Assembly: GCA_018398585.1 (NCBI GenBank)
Contig: JAGTTD010000001.1
Location: forward strand, 3,970,501 to 4,034,500
Origin: Simmondsia chinensis
Taxonomy: Eukaryota > Streptophyta > Magnoliopsida > Caryophyllales > Simmondsiaceae
Direction: 5' to 3'
DNA: 64,000 nt
Position 1 is the first letter of the stretch. Each line of letters starts with the position of its first letter. A program made the translations under genes and the position numbers. Below are positions 32,848-44,447 of this stretch, in pieces. The notes beneath the pieces are model-generated. The model was not told the origin of the DNA. It saw nothing but the letters and a program-made list of their open reading frames with translations, and searched no databases.

Positions 32848-32979
32848 TGTGAGAGAAGAGTTATGGTAACATACCCAATAGGGTGCTAAGGTATCATATA
32901 TATAGAGAAACCGAGGAAAGTACAATTACAAGAAAGCCCTTGGGCTAATAATAATATAAATAACTCTATTATCCTAATA
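32848..32979 (-). repeat. 3' LTR of copia 2
   Basis: On the minus strand it starts TATTAGGATAATAGAG and ends TCTCTCACA. The purine-rich TTGAGGAGGC lies just before it as the polypurine tract. It contains CACCCTATTGGGTATGTTACC, which matches the copia 1 LTR end. Confidence 0.85.
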
Positions 32980-32986
32980 AGCCTCC

Positions 32987-34375
32987 TCAATATGTACTCG
33001 GGGGAACAATGTGCAGATTGGCTTTGTGGTAGCGGAAGCAAGTAGTAGCCAACCCTTTTGTAAAAATATCAGCAACCTGTTTGGTAGTAGGAGTAAATCG
33101 AACCTGGATGTCACCCTTGACAACCTTTTCACGAACATAGTGAAAATCGACATTAACGTGTTTGCTACGATTGTTAGAGATAGGATTTGCAACAAGGTAA
33201 GTAGCAGACACGTTATCACAGTAAATAAGAATCGGACCAGTGTGCCATAGACCCAAGTCACTCATCAAGTATCGAATCCAGTCACACTCTGCTACAACTT
33301 TGGCAACGGCACAATACTCAGACTCAGTGGTAGACTTCGCAACTGTGGGCTACTTTTTAGCGCGCCAGGAGATGAGATTAGGACTAAGGAAAAGAGCGAA
33401 ACCTATAGTAGAGCATCGTGTATCAGGACAACCACCCCAATCAGCATAAGCGGTGATTGATGTGTAAGACCCAGGAGTAATGGTGAGACCGTGATTAGGA
33501 GTGAGCTTGAGGTATCGTAGGACGCGCTTCACCATTTGCCAATGAGATGTTGTGGGAGCATGCATGAAATGGGACACACGGTTAACCGTAAAGCATATGT
33601 CGGGACGGGTCATGGTGAAGTACTGGAGTGCACCCACTGCACTACGGAACTCGGTGGGATCGGCTAGGAGGTCCACATAGGTCCAAGAAGGTTATTCTCG
33701 GGCTGGTATCGGTGTTTATACAGGTTTGGCCTCAAGCATGTCATGCTTGCGAAGAAGGTCCAGGGTATATTTGTGCTAAGAGAGGAAAAGGCCATGGCGG
33801 GATCGTTTGGCCTTAATACCGAGGAAATAGTGAAGCGGACCGAGGTCTTTCATAGCAAACTGAGTGGATAGGGAGGCCGTTAGTTGACTAAGAAGCGCAG
33901 GGTTAGAGCCTGTGAGGATGATATGATCAACATAGAACAAAAGGCACACAATGCTAGTAGGAGAGCGATGAATAAATACGGAAGGATCTGCCTTACTACA
34001 GTAGAACCCAAGACTGAAGAGGAACATGCTAAATCTGTGAAACCAGGCCCGGGGAGCCTGTTTTAAGCCATATAGGGCTTTGCGTGGTCGGTATACATGC
34101 ATAGGAAACGTAGGGTGGATGAACCCAAGTGGCTGACGCATGTACACTTCCTCATTCAAAAAACCATGTAAAAACGCATTTTTCACCTCAAGTTGGCGAA
34201 TGGGCCAAGATTTTGTAACAGCCAGGGCCAGTATGAACCTGATAGTCGTAGGTTTTACAATAGGGATAAACGTTTCGGTGAAATAAATGCCTTCACACTG
34301 ATGAAAGCCCTGGGCAACAAGGCGAGCCTTGAAGCAATCGATTAAACCATCAGGTTTATACTTTACCCTATATTT
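32987..34375 (-). pseudogene. Copia 2 reverse transcriptase and RNase H
   Basis: Pieces are KNAFLHGFLNEEVYMRQPLG, YGLKQAPRAWFHRFSMFLF, LLFYVDHIILTGSNPALL, ALQYFTMTRPDICFTVNRVS, ITAYADWGGCPDTRCSTIGF and LADIFTKGL-like text near 33010. The RT catalytic box is YVDH rather than YVDD, a loss of a metal-binding Asp. The segments are in three frames. Confidence 0.85.
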
Positions 34376-35882
34376 CTAAGTGCTTCCAACAATATTTTGA
34401 GAAGGAGAGGGAGGTACGAGATCCCAAGTGTGATTTTGAATAAGAGCATTAAATTCCTCAGCCATGGCTTCCTGCCACTGAGGGTTTTTCACAGCCTGAG
34501 AAAAATAAGTGGGTTCCTTAATCACAACAACAGAGCTGAGGGATAGGATGTGCTTAGACTTGCGAATTCCGTCCTTAAGACGCTTACGCATGGGGTGGCC
34601 ACGCTGGACAGGAGAGGAATCCTCTGCAACCATAGGCATGGGAACACCTAAGACAGAACAAGGGGGAGGCTGAGAGGTAGGAATGGGACTGGCTAGAGGC
34701 GTGAGCGAAGAGCCACCTAAGACGCCCCCTGGAGCCGACGGACATGCACCACAAGGGTGAGGCGAAGGAGTCTCACGAGTACCGGCGTCGACATTGGCCA
34801 GAGCAGGAACCGGGGCTAGTGCAGCCGGCTGGATCGAAGGCATGGTGCCTGTAGACATTGCACCGGGAAGAAGGGGAAGGGGAACCTCAACAAGTTCACT
34901 AGACGGGGGTGACGTGCAACTAGATACTAACGTGTGATATGGGAAAATATTTTCAACAAAATGCACATGACGACTGATATGAACACGACCAGTAGTGGGG
35001 TCCAAATAGCGGTAACCTTTGTACCGGCCAGCATATCCGAGGAAAACACAAGGGAGAGAGTGCGGGGCTAATTTATGAGCAACTGGATGTGATGTTGGGA
35101 AAACAAGCACACCCAAAGACCCGAAAAAGGTTATAATCAGGGGCCCGATGAAAAATCTTTTCAAAGGGAGACAAGTTACGCAGTAAAGGAGTCAGTAGCC
35201 GATTAATAATATAACAGGCAGTGCAGGTGGCTTCTGCCCAAAATTCATAAGGAAGTTGGGCTTGAAGGAGAAGGGTCCGTACTATTTCACTTAAATGTTG
35301 ATGATTACGTTCCGCCACTCCATTTTGCTGTGGAGTATCAGGACATGAAAGACGAAAGTGAATACCATGAGAGAGACAAAGGGCCGCCATTTTTCTGTTG
35401 TCAAACTCACGACCCCCATCACTTTAAAAACATTTAATTGTAGTGGAAAACTGATTTTCAACAAAAATCTTAAAGTCGGAGAAGATGGAGTACACTTCTT
35501 CTTTCCGTTGCATCGGATAAAGCCAAGAGAAGCAAGAATAGTCATCAATAAAAATCACATAATAACGTAAAGCCGAAGTTGATTGAACAGGAGATTGCCA
35601 AACATCATAATGAATTAACTGTAAAGGAGCAGTCGCTGTATGTAAAACACGAGTAAATGGTAAACGATGAGACTTACCTAGACAATAAGCCTGACAATAT
35701 GAAATAGAACTAGAACTAGAACGTAGTAAACAACGTGAACGTAAAATATCAAAAACTGAGTGACCTAAATGTCCTAGGCGCCGATGCCATAGATCTAGGG
35801 GTGCGGTTTGGGCAACCATTCCTATGAAGTGCAGAGAAAATCCATATAGAGGACCGCTACTACGCATCTTGAGTAGGGGCAT
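34376..35882 (-). pseudogene. Copia 2 integrase and linker
   Basis: Segments in order are LWHRRLGHLGHSVFDILRSR, CLGKSHRLPF, LIHYDVWQSP, YYVIFIDDYSCFSWLYPM, CPDTPQQNGVAERNHQHLSE with the third catalytic acid, and VFGCACFPNITS. A frame change near 35070-35160 leads to LPCVFLGYAGRYKGYRYLD and the Pro-rich linker before RT. A Ser/Tyr change (LIHSD to LIHYD) lies next to the first catalytic Asp. Confidence 0.82.
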
Positions 35883-36796
35883 CCCTGTAACCTTGTCCTT
35901 AACAAAAAAGGAGGAAGAGTCAAACTCAACACAGCAGTTGTTGTCATGACACAGTAGTTTAACAGATAAAAGATATAAGTGAGACCAGGCACTAGAAGGA
36001 CGTTAAATAATTTTAAATCATGCTTGGGAGCTCGTAATTTAGAGGAGCCAGTATAAATAACAGGTAACAAGGATCCATTACCAACTTGAATAGATTTAAA
36101 ACCAGTGTACGGCGAAATATTTTGTAAAATACCTAGGTTAGAGGTCATAAGATTGGATGCTCCAGAGTCAGGGTACCACGTGGGATCAGCAGAGTCCGCA
36201 ACTGACAAGGCAGAGAGGGAGTGGAAGAGATCGGTTTGAACAAAGAGGTGGGGGCAAAGAGAAGCAGCATGGCCAGCCTGATGGCAAATCTGACGAACAA
36301 CGGGACTAGAACTGAGTATATCTGCTTGCGGTGGACGAGGAGCATAGCCGATATTGTTGAACCAAGATTGCGGTGGAGTGGGTGCGACTCTAGAGTTGAT
36401 CGTGCCTGTCCCTGGGGTTGGTGATTGACCATATGACCCGCCGCGACCCCCTTGACCTCCTTGGCGATTGGAGTTGGGTCCACGACCCTTACGCCCACGA
36501 CCCCAGTCATGACCCCACGAACCGGATGGCGCACCTGACGCGGCAAGGTAATGTGCATGATCGAAGGAAGACCGTGACTGAATCCAGGAGATGGCAGCTT
36601 CTTCATCCGGTAGTGCAGTTTTAAGGCGCTCAAAGGGGAGATCCCGAGAGGACTGACAAGTGAATGTACCGAAGGCCGCATATTCCAGTGGAAGACCAAA
36701 GAGGGCATAGTGCATTAATTCACGATCCGAGATATGAGAATCTATGGCAGCAGGGTTATCGACAATGGTCTTAAGCTTGGTTAGGTATGCAGTCAT
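35820..36796 (-). pseudogene. Copia 2 gag C-terminus and protease
   Basis: From its start: MTAYLTKLKTIVDNPAAIDS, LMHYALFGLPLEYAAF, DEEAAISWIQSRSSFDHAH, then a Gly-rich basic region and the knuckle (first Cys changed to Arg in VRQICHQAGHAASLC). Next come the protease WYPDSGASNLMTSN with an intact DSGA and VLLVPGLTYIFYL, where a frameshift near 35970 garbles the rest. Confidence 0.82.
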
Positions 36797-37523
36797 GGTT
36801 TTGTTATCTTTGCGGAGAGTGACAAGTTGGGAGCGAAGGTCAAATTCTTTGGCTAGGGAGTGGTCACGAATCTTTTAGCTAGGGCATTCCACATGGCCTT
36901 GGAGGTTGGGTGATGGATAACATCATTGAGGACTGGGCGAGCGAGAGAGTCCGAGAGATAGGCCCGAATACTCTGAACAATACAAACCCAAGTTTGATGA
37001 TCAGGGTTAGAGATGAAGGCACCCGTGGGGATTTGAATTTGAGGAGGAGGGCAAGGTAACGAGCCATCAAGAAAGCCCATTAAGCGATGGGCACGAAGGA
37101 GCATGAAGACTTGTTCACGCTAGGCATGATAATCTGTTGGGGTATTAAGTTTAACAATAACCAGACTTGTGAAAGACGATGTAGGGAGGGGAGCCGAAGG
37201 GAGGGCCGGTTGGTGATACCCAGAGAAGGGCACGGCTAGGGAACAGGTTGGTGTAGGAGATAGGCCAGAGATCGAGGATGTATGATCAATACTTGGAGGC
37301 ATAGAAAATAAATTTTGAGAGTTGTAATTGGGAGGGGACATACCATAGGTGTACCCGATAAAGGGAGTAGAGGTGACGGAGGGGGGAAGTGAGCCGAGAG
37401 TTGGGGGTATGGACGGTCGGCCGGAGATGGGTTGGGTTGTCGGCTGCGGGTGCACTGGGGAAAGGCGGTTGACGGTGGTCGGAGCTGTTGGAGAGGAAGA
37501 GGAGGGTGATGGGTTGCTAGCCA
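36797..37523 (-). pseudogene. Copia 2 gag, N-terminal part
   Basis: The start ATG at 37523 opens MASNPSPSSSSPTAPTTVN, a Pro/Ser-rich head. It is followed by SLVIVKLNTPTDYHA, a stop where Trp is expected (TGG to TAG), then REQVFMLLRAHRLMGFLDG and PVLNDVIHHPTSKAMWNALA. A frameshift near 36870 breaks it before the next gag segment. Confidence 0.8.
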
Positions 37524-37926
37524 TAGATTCACCAATTGGAGAGGAATACACGGACTATGCATCCTGAGATCAGACCGGAGAGGAGACGGCGGCCGGACGT
37601 GAGCAGGGAAGGAGCAGGGTGGCGGCGCAGCGTGACGGAAGCAGGGGAGGAGAAGTCGTGTAGAGATGAGGGGTTCGGGAGAACGGTTGGCCGTTCGTGC
37701 AGGAGAGGGACGACGGTAGCACAACACGATTGGGCGGCGGTCGGATGTGTGGCGGCGCGAGGGTGAGGCGCTGTGGGAGGGGTTCGATTGGGGTGACGGA
37801 GGAGGTGTGGCGGCGGCACACCTGATGTTGGGGTTAGGGTTCTTTGTTTTTTTTTACCCAATTTTCCCTTTTTTTATTCTTATTTTTTTGAGGGAAGAGG
37901 GTATCAAGGGTAGTGCTCTGATACCA

Positions 37927-38050
37927 TGTGAGAAAGGAGTTATGGTAATATACTCAACAGGATGCTAAGGTATCATATATAGAGAAACTAAGGAAAGTAC
38001 AATTACAAGAAAGCCTGAATAATAATATAAATAACTCTATTATCCTAAGA
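37927..38050 (-). repeat. 5' LTR of copia 2
   Basis: On the minus strand it starts TCTTAGGATAATAGAG and ends TTTCTCACA. It differs from the 3' LTR by about a dozen changes and a short gap around GCCCAAGGGC, so this insertion looks older than the chromovirus by eye. TATATATGATACC is the TATA-like part. Confidence 0.85.
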
Positions 38051-38055
38051 CATAA

Positions 38056-38818
38056 TTTAATAATATGAGTATATAATTCTGCATATCAATACACAAATTC
38101 TACACCTACAAAAAAGATATTATTCTGCACCATACACTACTAATAAAGGCATTAATTCATGTATTTGTACTAACTATTTCATGTGGACAGTGGGGACACC
38201 ATTCCCCATACAAGTTTTGCAAGAATGCTCAGAAATGCTAAAAACATGCAATCCCACCCCAAAACGACGCCGCTTTTGCTGCTTTTTTATTCAGTTTTCT
38301 TTTTTCACCCTTTTTTTTTTTTAATTATCTCTTTTGGGGGGTGTGTGTGTAAAGAAGGGGAATTGGATGCCCCTACCTAGGGCTCTTTAGTGTATACTTT
38401 TTCTTTTTTTAATTTTTTTTGGGTCTTAATTTTTAAGAAATTAAAAAGTAGGCTCTAAAAAATATTATTCTCATTTTATAGATTATTTATATATATATTT
38501 TTTAAACATAGATTATTTATATTTTAGTATCACGTTGTTTGGAGAAATAAAAATAAAGCCATTGATATTTTTGATTTTTTTAGCATTTTAAATTTTCTTC
38601 CTATTAATATATAAAACCCTCTCCAACATGATGACATTATATTTCGGAGAGAAAACTAAAATGACAAGTTAATTTAAATACCCACTATAATATTATACTA
38701 ATGAAAATCGTTCTCTTGACCCTTTTATTATTTTTAAAAAAGAAAAACCTTCATTCTCACCTGTTAATACCACTTTATTTTAGTGGGTATTTAAAACTAC
38801 ATGCCACATTGAGAAGAG
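38056..38818. other. Unit A intergenic sequence
   Basis: This matches unit B at about 49710-50695: CATGTGGACAGTGGGGACAC, CAAAACGACGCCGCTTTTGC, a GTGTGTGTGT run, GGAATTGGATGCCC and CACTATAATATTATACTAA. No gene is seen. The conserved stretch at 38173-38280 is non-coding in both copies. Confidence 0.6.
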
Positions 38819-38871
38819 TACAACAACAATAACAACAACAACAACAACAACAATTCCAGTGCCTCCAAGGG

Positions 38872-39212
38872 TGTTACGTTTCCTTTAATGTTTTGATGTA
38901 ATAAGGTGCTAATTACTTGTATTAGTTTGAATTGCAATTTTGGCGCCAAGGTTAGTTAGGCGTGGGGTCCGGTTGTTATTTTTGGCGGGAACTAGCTTGT
39001 GTGTTAGGGAATTGAATTCATGTATCAAATTTCCTACAAATAGGTTGATCTTGTGTAATGATGGATCATTCAATGAAAATTACCAATCTCTTTGGGATAA
39101 ACTTTTCTTCTCATCTTATTCTCTCTCTATTTTCTCTTCTCCTTTCACTTCTTTCTCATCCCTTATTCTCTTTTCATTAGGTTAAGATCAAGAGTCAATC
39201 TCGATCTTAACA
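38872..39212 (+). repeat. 5' LTR of chromovirus
   Basis: It starts TGTTACGTTTCC and ends CGATCTTAACA. Candidate promoter text is weak and no canonical TATA box was assigned. It ends 2 bp before the primer site. Confidence 0.95.
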
Positions 39213-39214
39213 AG

Positions 39215-39226
39215 TGGTATCAGAGC
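39215..39226 (+). other. Chromovirus primer-binding site
   Basis: TGGTATCAGAGC, complementary to initiator tRNA-Met, lies two bases after the 5' LTR. Confidence 0.92.
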
Positions 39227-39263
39227 CTCGTTGGCTTCCCAAATTCATTCGGATTCAATATCA

Positions 39264-41156
39264 ATGTCCATCGAGGCAGCATTGACGAGTGGCGTAACCA
39301 CCAGATCTGCAGCAGCCAAGGCAGCTGCCAGATCTTCGAATTCTGAAGCAGTTGGTGGCAATGATCCTGCAGGTCAAGATGTTGTCACAAATGCTCAATT
39401 GGAGAATCATTTGAAGGCGCGGGGCGCTCACTTGATTGTTCAAATCAAGGAGACTCAAGTTGATTCAATTCAGATGTTGCAGCAACAATTGGAGGAGAGG
39501 CTGGATCAACGATCTCAACAGGTTGAACTTAAGGTCTCTGATCAGCTCACACGACAGGCACAAGAGTTGGAGGAAAGGATTACATTGAGGCTTGATTGAG
39601 AATTACAACAATTGGAAGTGAAATTAGCAGAAATTCGTGAGCAATTCAGGAGGCCAAATCCTCCTCCAGTACCGGATCCTTTGATATCAGCTAGTGTGCT
39701 ACAAGCAAATTCCACTTTGAGAGCCGAAACATTAAATCGTGAGGTTGAAGATGGAGCTCCAGTTAGGACTCAAGATGCTGCTATTCCTGAGAGGCAAGGT
39801 CGCAGTGAGCATGTACAATCTCGACCTTTAAACTGGAATGAGATAACCGAGGGTCGGGCATAAGAAGTGGAGCACACTTTTAGAGCTCAAGAAGTAAGTG
39901 CTAGTTAGCTGGACAGGCCACCTGATTCTTGGCAGTAGCAACGATCAGGAAGCAATGAAGAGTCATCCAATAGCAGAAGTAACAACCATAGACAGCCTCG
40001 GGTGCAGATCGATGCGTTTGATGGTAAGCAACCTCACTCATGGCTAAGAAGGTGCGAGCGTTATTTTTATTTCTATCACATTGATGAATCGGAGAAAGTG
40101 CAAATTGTGGTTGTGTACTTGCTTGGAGATCATGAGGTGTGGTTTTATAGCTTGATAAGAAGTAAACCTTCCATTTCATGGAATGAGTTTGCCAAGGCTT
40201 TATGTGCTCGGTATAGTGACGAGGATGGTAGTGATATTGTGGATAAATTCAATAGAGTGAAGCAAGAGTCAACTGTAAAGGAGTACATGACCAGGTTTGA
40301 GAATCTCCGGGCTAGCATTGTGACTGAAATTGAAGCATCCGAGTCGTATTATGTGTCAGCATTTATAAGCGGTTTGAAGCCTAAGTTGAAGAACTTAGTT
40401 AAAGCCGTTGATCCCACTGATTTGTCGATGGCCTTTGCTAAAGCTAAGCTCTATGAATCCACGGTCATAGCAACAAGTGATGCCTCCAGACCTCGTGGTA
40501 GTAGCTCCAAATTTCATCAAAGCTCGAGCAAAAGCAGGCCTAACAGAATGGAGGACAGACCACAGCAGAAGTTGTGCTTCCGATGTAATCAGCCTTATCA
40601 ATTTGGTCACAAGTGCAATCCCAAGTTCCTCATGGCTGTTGAAGGGACTAATGCTGATGAACACCTTGATAGTGTGGAAATTGCAGAGGAGGACACTGAT
40701 TCTGATCAAGAAAGTGTGGTGAGCTTGGAAGATGCTGCGATAGAAATTTCAGTAAAAGCTCTGACCGGTAATGGAGCACATAGCACAATCCGGATTAAAG
40801 GAATAGCTGGAAAGAGGTCCATTATCATTCTCATTGATAGTGGGAGTACTCATAGCTTCATAGATCCTAAAGTGGTCAAGAAAGTAGGCCATGAGGTGAT
40901 CAAAACACACCCTCTCGCAGTCACCGTGGCTGATGGAAAGACAGTCACTACGCAGAACAAGTGCCAAGGTTTCTCTTGGGTGATGCAAGACCGCAAGTTC
41001 AGCTACGATTTTAGAATCCTTCCCTTGGGAGGGTGTGACATGGTGCTTGGGGTCGACTGGATAAGATCCTATAGTCCGATATTGTTTGATTATGCAAATC
41101 TCACGGTATCCTTTGATGTACAAGGCACCAAAGTTACTCTGCAGGAAGGGCAGTAA
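39264..41156 (+). pseudogene. Chromovirus gag and protease
   Basis: The frame opens near 39264 with MSIEAALTSG. A glutamine-rich coiled-coil-like stretch (QQQLEERLDQRSQQVEL) and a stop at 39597 (RLD-stop-ELQQ, CGA to TGA) follow. More stops occur near 39861 and 39904. From 40002 the capsid reads VQIDAFDG-like text, HSWLRRCERYFYFYHI, WNEFAKALCARYSDEDG and VKEYMTRFENLRA. A knuckle CFRCNQPYQFGHKC comes next, then the protease LIDSGSTHSFI and GGCDMVLGVDWI. The frame ends at 41156 where a one-base shift is needed to enter RT. Confidence 0.88.
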
Positions 41157-42605
41157 GCTGAAGAAGGGCCTTCAGAGCTGTGCCTACCAATGGGTGGGCC
41201 AGTTGTTTGCTATTTCTTCTGCTGAAATGGTAGACATAACCGAACCAGAAGTGCAGACTTTAGTTGCTGAGTTTGAGGATGTGTTCGAGGTGCCTAAATC
41301 ATTACCTCCTAAGAGGAGTTTGGATCATGTAATTCCTCTCAAAGAAGGTGCAAAACCGGTGGAGATAAGGCCTTATAGATACCTTCACGCTTAGAGGACC
41401 GAGATAGAGAAGCAAGTGGATGAATTGCTCAAGACGAACTTCATACAAGCTAGCCATTGCCCCTTTGCTTCTCCGATCATTCTTGTTAAGAAGAAAGATG
41501 GCACGGCCCATATGTGTATTGATTATAGGCAGCTAAATTCTGTGACTGTGAAGGACAAGTTTCCTATACCAGTTATAGATGATTTGTTGGATGAATTATA
41601 TGGAGCTCAAGTCTTTTCCAAGTTGGATCTTTGGCAAGGATGCCACCAGATTAGAGTGGGAGAGCACGATGCGTATAAGACTGCATTCCGAACCCATCAT
41701 GGACACTTTGAGTTCGTGGTCATGCCATTTGGCTTGACCAACGCACCGGCAACCTTCCAGGCTCTTATGAATGACGTCTTCAAACAATTTCTTAGGAAAT
41801 TTGTGCTGGTTTTCTTCGACGACATCCTCATTTACAGTGCAACGTTTGAGGAGCATTGAAGCATTTAAGGGAGGTATTTTTGGTCATGCGCGACCATAAA
41901 TTGTTTGCTAAGTTGGCCAAGTGTTCTTTCGCTCAAACACATCTGGAATATCTCGGACATGTAATTTCTTGTGATGGAGTTGCAACAGATCCTGCAAAAA
42001 TCCAAGCCATTAGGGAATGGCCTGTCCCGGTTACCTTGAAGCAATTGAGAGGTTTTCTGGGATTAACTGACTATTACCGCAAGTTTGTGGCTAATTATGG
42101 AGGCTTAGCTAAGCCTTTAACCGATCTGTTGAAGAAAGATTCTTTCAAGTGGTCGGATGAAGCTCAACAAGCCTTTAATGCACTCAAGTCTGAAATGTGC
42201 AGAGCACCTATTCTGGCATTGCCCGATTTCTCCTCAAGCTTTGTTTTAGAGACTGATGCGAGTGGAAGTGGTATTGGGGCAGTGTTGTCTCAAGATGGGA
42301 GACCTATAGCATACCTTAGCCAAGCATTGAGTGCAAATCATCAAGCTCTTTCAACGTATGAGAAGGAGTACCTTACAATCTTGCTTGCGGTTGATAAGTG
42401 GAGGCACTACTTGAATGGGCATCATTTCACCATTAAGACTGGTCATCAAAGCCTTAAACACTTGTTAGAGCAAAATATTGTCAGAAGAATACAAAGAAAA
42501 GGGCTGATGAAATTGTTAGGGCTAAATTACGACATTGAGTACAGAAAAGGCAGGGAGAACCAGGCTGCAGATGCACTGTCACGCAAGTGTGAAGACTATG
42601 AGTAG
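41086..42605 (+). pseudogene. Chromovirus reverse transcriptase and RNase H
   Basis: RT motifs are [19 protein letters not shown] (stop at 41392, where CAG is expected), [54 protein letters not shown] and the catalytic [11 protein letters not shown] one-base deletion near 41855 shifts the frame into [19 protein letters not shown]. RNase H follows with LETDASGSGIGAVLSQDG, STYEKEYLTILLAVDKWRHY and ADALSRK. A stop at 42603 closes the segment. Confidence 0.9.
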
Positions 42606-44078
42606 GGTTCCCTGGGAGCCATTTCCGCGATTTCTTCGGCTTGGATGGAAGACTTACATCAGTCCTATGAGAATGATTTTTTTGCACAAGAATGTATAGC
42701 TGCTGCTAGTATAGGCAAGGCTGGCAATCTGGCTGCTGGTGCAGACATCTCTGTTACCCGAGGTATTATCAGAATCCAGGGGAAGTTGTATGTTGGCAGC
42801 TCCACTGGTCTCAGACACCAAGTCATCAATGCTGCACATGATTCTTCATGGGGAGGTCACTCAGGCATTGAGGGGACCTATCAGAGGTTGAAGTTTCATT
42901 TTAGTTGGCTCAGGTTGAAGAAGGAAGTGACTAGTTTTGTGCAAAGTTGTGAGGTTTGCCAACAAACCAAACTTGGAGATCATAGATACCAAGGGCTGCT
43001 CCAGCCCCTGCCTGTTCCTGAGGGTATATGGCAACACATAAGCATGGATTTCATCGAGGGATTACCTAAGTCAGAAGGGAAAGAGGTGATTTGGGTAGTT
43101 GTTGATCGGTTCACAAAATCTGGGCACTTCATTGCCTTGGCTTGACCTATGACTGTAGAAAAGTTAGCTCGTGTGTTCTTAGACAATATTTACAAGCTTC
43201 ATGGATTTCCCCAATCCATAGTTTCTGATAGAGATAAGCTCTTCACAAGTCGGTTTTGGAGGGAGTTGTTTGGGCTCTTGGGAACGACTTTGGCGATGAG
43301 TTCTTCATACCACCCTCAAACCGATGGTTAGACGGAGAGGGTTAACCAATGCATTGAACAATACCTCAGAAGCATGGTATTTAATCATCCTAAGGTGTGG
43401 GGAAGGTGGCTTTCTTTGGCAGAATTTTGGTATAATACCCATTTTCACACTTCCTTAGGCACATCTCCCTTCTAGGCCTTGTTTGGTTATGATCCACCCT
43501 CTCCTTTTGGGTTGCAAGGAGTTGGGACTAATTTGGATGAAGTGGCTGAAATGTTGCAGCAAAGGAAACATGTTTTGCACCAGCTGAAGCACAATCTCAG
43601 AGAATCTCAAGCCCGGATGAAGTGGTATGCTGATAAGAAGAGAGTTGATCGAAATTTTGATGTAGGAGACATGGTATACCTGAAATTGCAGCCATATAGG
43701 CAATCAACAGCAGCAGTAAGGAGAAATGTCAAGCTGTGTGCCAAATTTTTTGGGCCTTACAAGGTGTTGGAAAGAATTGGCAAGGTGGCTTATACATTAG
43801 AGCTGCCACCCGACTCCTACATTCACCCGGTTTTTCATGTGTCCCTTCTTAAAAAGCAGGTTCAAGCTGGTCACCAACCTTCTTTGGCTCCTCCAGACAT
43901 GGGTTCCAAAGGTCTTCTGAAGTTACAGCCGGCTGCAGTAGTAGAAGAAAGGCCAGCAGCAGCAACAGATGCCAGAGTTCAGCAGCTTCGGGTTAATTGG
44001 AGCAACTTGGATGAAGCTTTCACCACATGGGAAGAAAAGAGTATTTTGTTGAGTCAATTTCCTTCTTTTCATTCTTGA
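42606..44078 (+). pseudogene. Chromovirus integrase with chromodomain-like C-terminus
   Basis: The zinc-binding part reads HDSSWGGHSGIEGTYQRL with CEVCQQTK. The core has ISMDFIEGLPKSEGKEVIWV, FTKSGHFIALA, SDRDKLFTSRFW and SSYHPQTDG. Stops at 43143, 43329 and 43473 stand in otherwise conserved text; two fit CAG to TAG and one CGA to TGA. The C-terminal part has DVGDMVYLKLQPYRQS, AKFFGPYKVLERIGKVAYTL, HPVFHVSLLKK and then VQQLRVNWSNLDEAFTTWEE, a chromodomain-like end that in chromoviruses steers insertion to heterochromatin. Confidence 0.88.
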
Positions 44079-44106
44079 GGACAAGAATGTTGTAAGGGGA
44101 GGGAAT

Positions 44107-44447
44107 TGTTACGTTTCCTTTAATTTTTTGATGTAATAAGGTGCTAATTACTTGTATTAGTTTGAATTGCAATTTTGGCGCCAAGGTTAGTTAGGCGTGG
44201 GGTCCGGTTGTTAGTTTTGGCGGGAACTAACTTGTGTGTTAGGGAATTGAATTCATGTATCAAATTTCCTACAAATGGGTTGATCTTGTGTAATGATGGA
44301 TCATTCAATGAAAATTACCAGTCTCTTTGAGATAAACTTCTCTTCACATCTTATTCTCTCTCTATTTTCTCATCTCCTTTCACTTCTTTCTCATTCCTTA
44401 TTCTCTTTTCATTAGGTTAAGATCAAGATTCAATCTCGATCTTAACA
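44107..44447 (+). repeat. 3' LTR of chromovirus
   Basis: Same length as the 5' LTR. About 11 substitutions (around 3 percent), mostly transitions, and no gaps separate the pair, pointing to a fairly recent insertion. Confidence 0.95.

Larger units (their letters stand above)
32848..38050 (-). mobile_element. Ty1/copia retrotransposon (copia 2), minus strand
   Basis: The target duplication is CATAA at 32843-32847 and 38051-38055. The uninterrupted site can be seen in unit B near 49715-49735. LTRs are 32848-32979 (132 bp) and 37927-38050 (124 bp), and a primer site (reverse complement GCTCTGATACCA, 37915-37926) adjoins the 5' LTR. It belongs to the same family as copia 1, opposite in orientation. 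Coding is fragmented by several frameshifts. Confidence 0.92.
32636..38143. mobile_element. MITE with GTGCAGAA ends, split by copia 2
   Basis: The left end CTATGGTGCAGAAAATCACC (near 32645) and the reverse complement of the right end, GTATGGTGCAGAATAATATC (near 38143), form terminal inverted repeats. Inside are GTGTCGACACA palindromes and repeated GAGTACATAATTTGATGATA-like text. Without copia 2 the element is about 300 bp. Unit B keeps a related copy, about 49566-49830, without the left end. Confidence 0.5.
38872..44447 (+). mobile_element. Ty3/gypsy chromovirus, complete with both LTRs
   Basis: The target duplication AAGGG is present at 38867-38871 and 44448-44452. LTRs of 341 bp each (38872-39212, 44107-44447) start TGTTACG and end TTAACA and differ at 11 sites by my count. 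The primer site TGGTATCAGAGC (39215) and a polypurine tract AAGGGGAGGGA (44094-44104) are in place. The coding part has gag, protease, RT, RNase H, integrase and a C-terminal chromodomain-like segment, with seven or more stops and two frameshifts. Short LTRs and the chromodomain suggest the Reina lineage, not tested. Confidence 0.96.
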
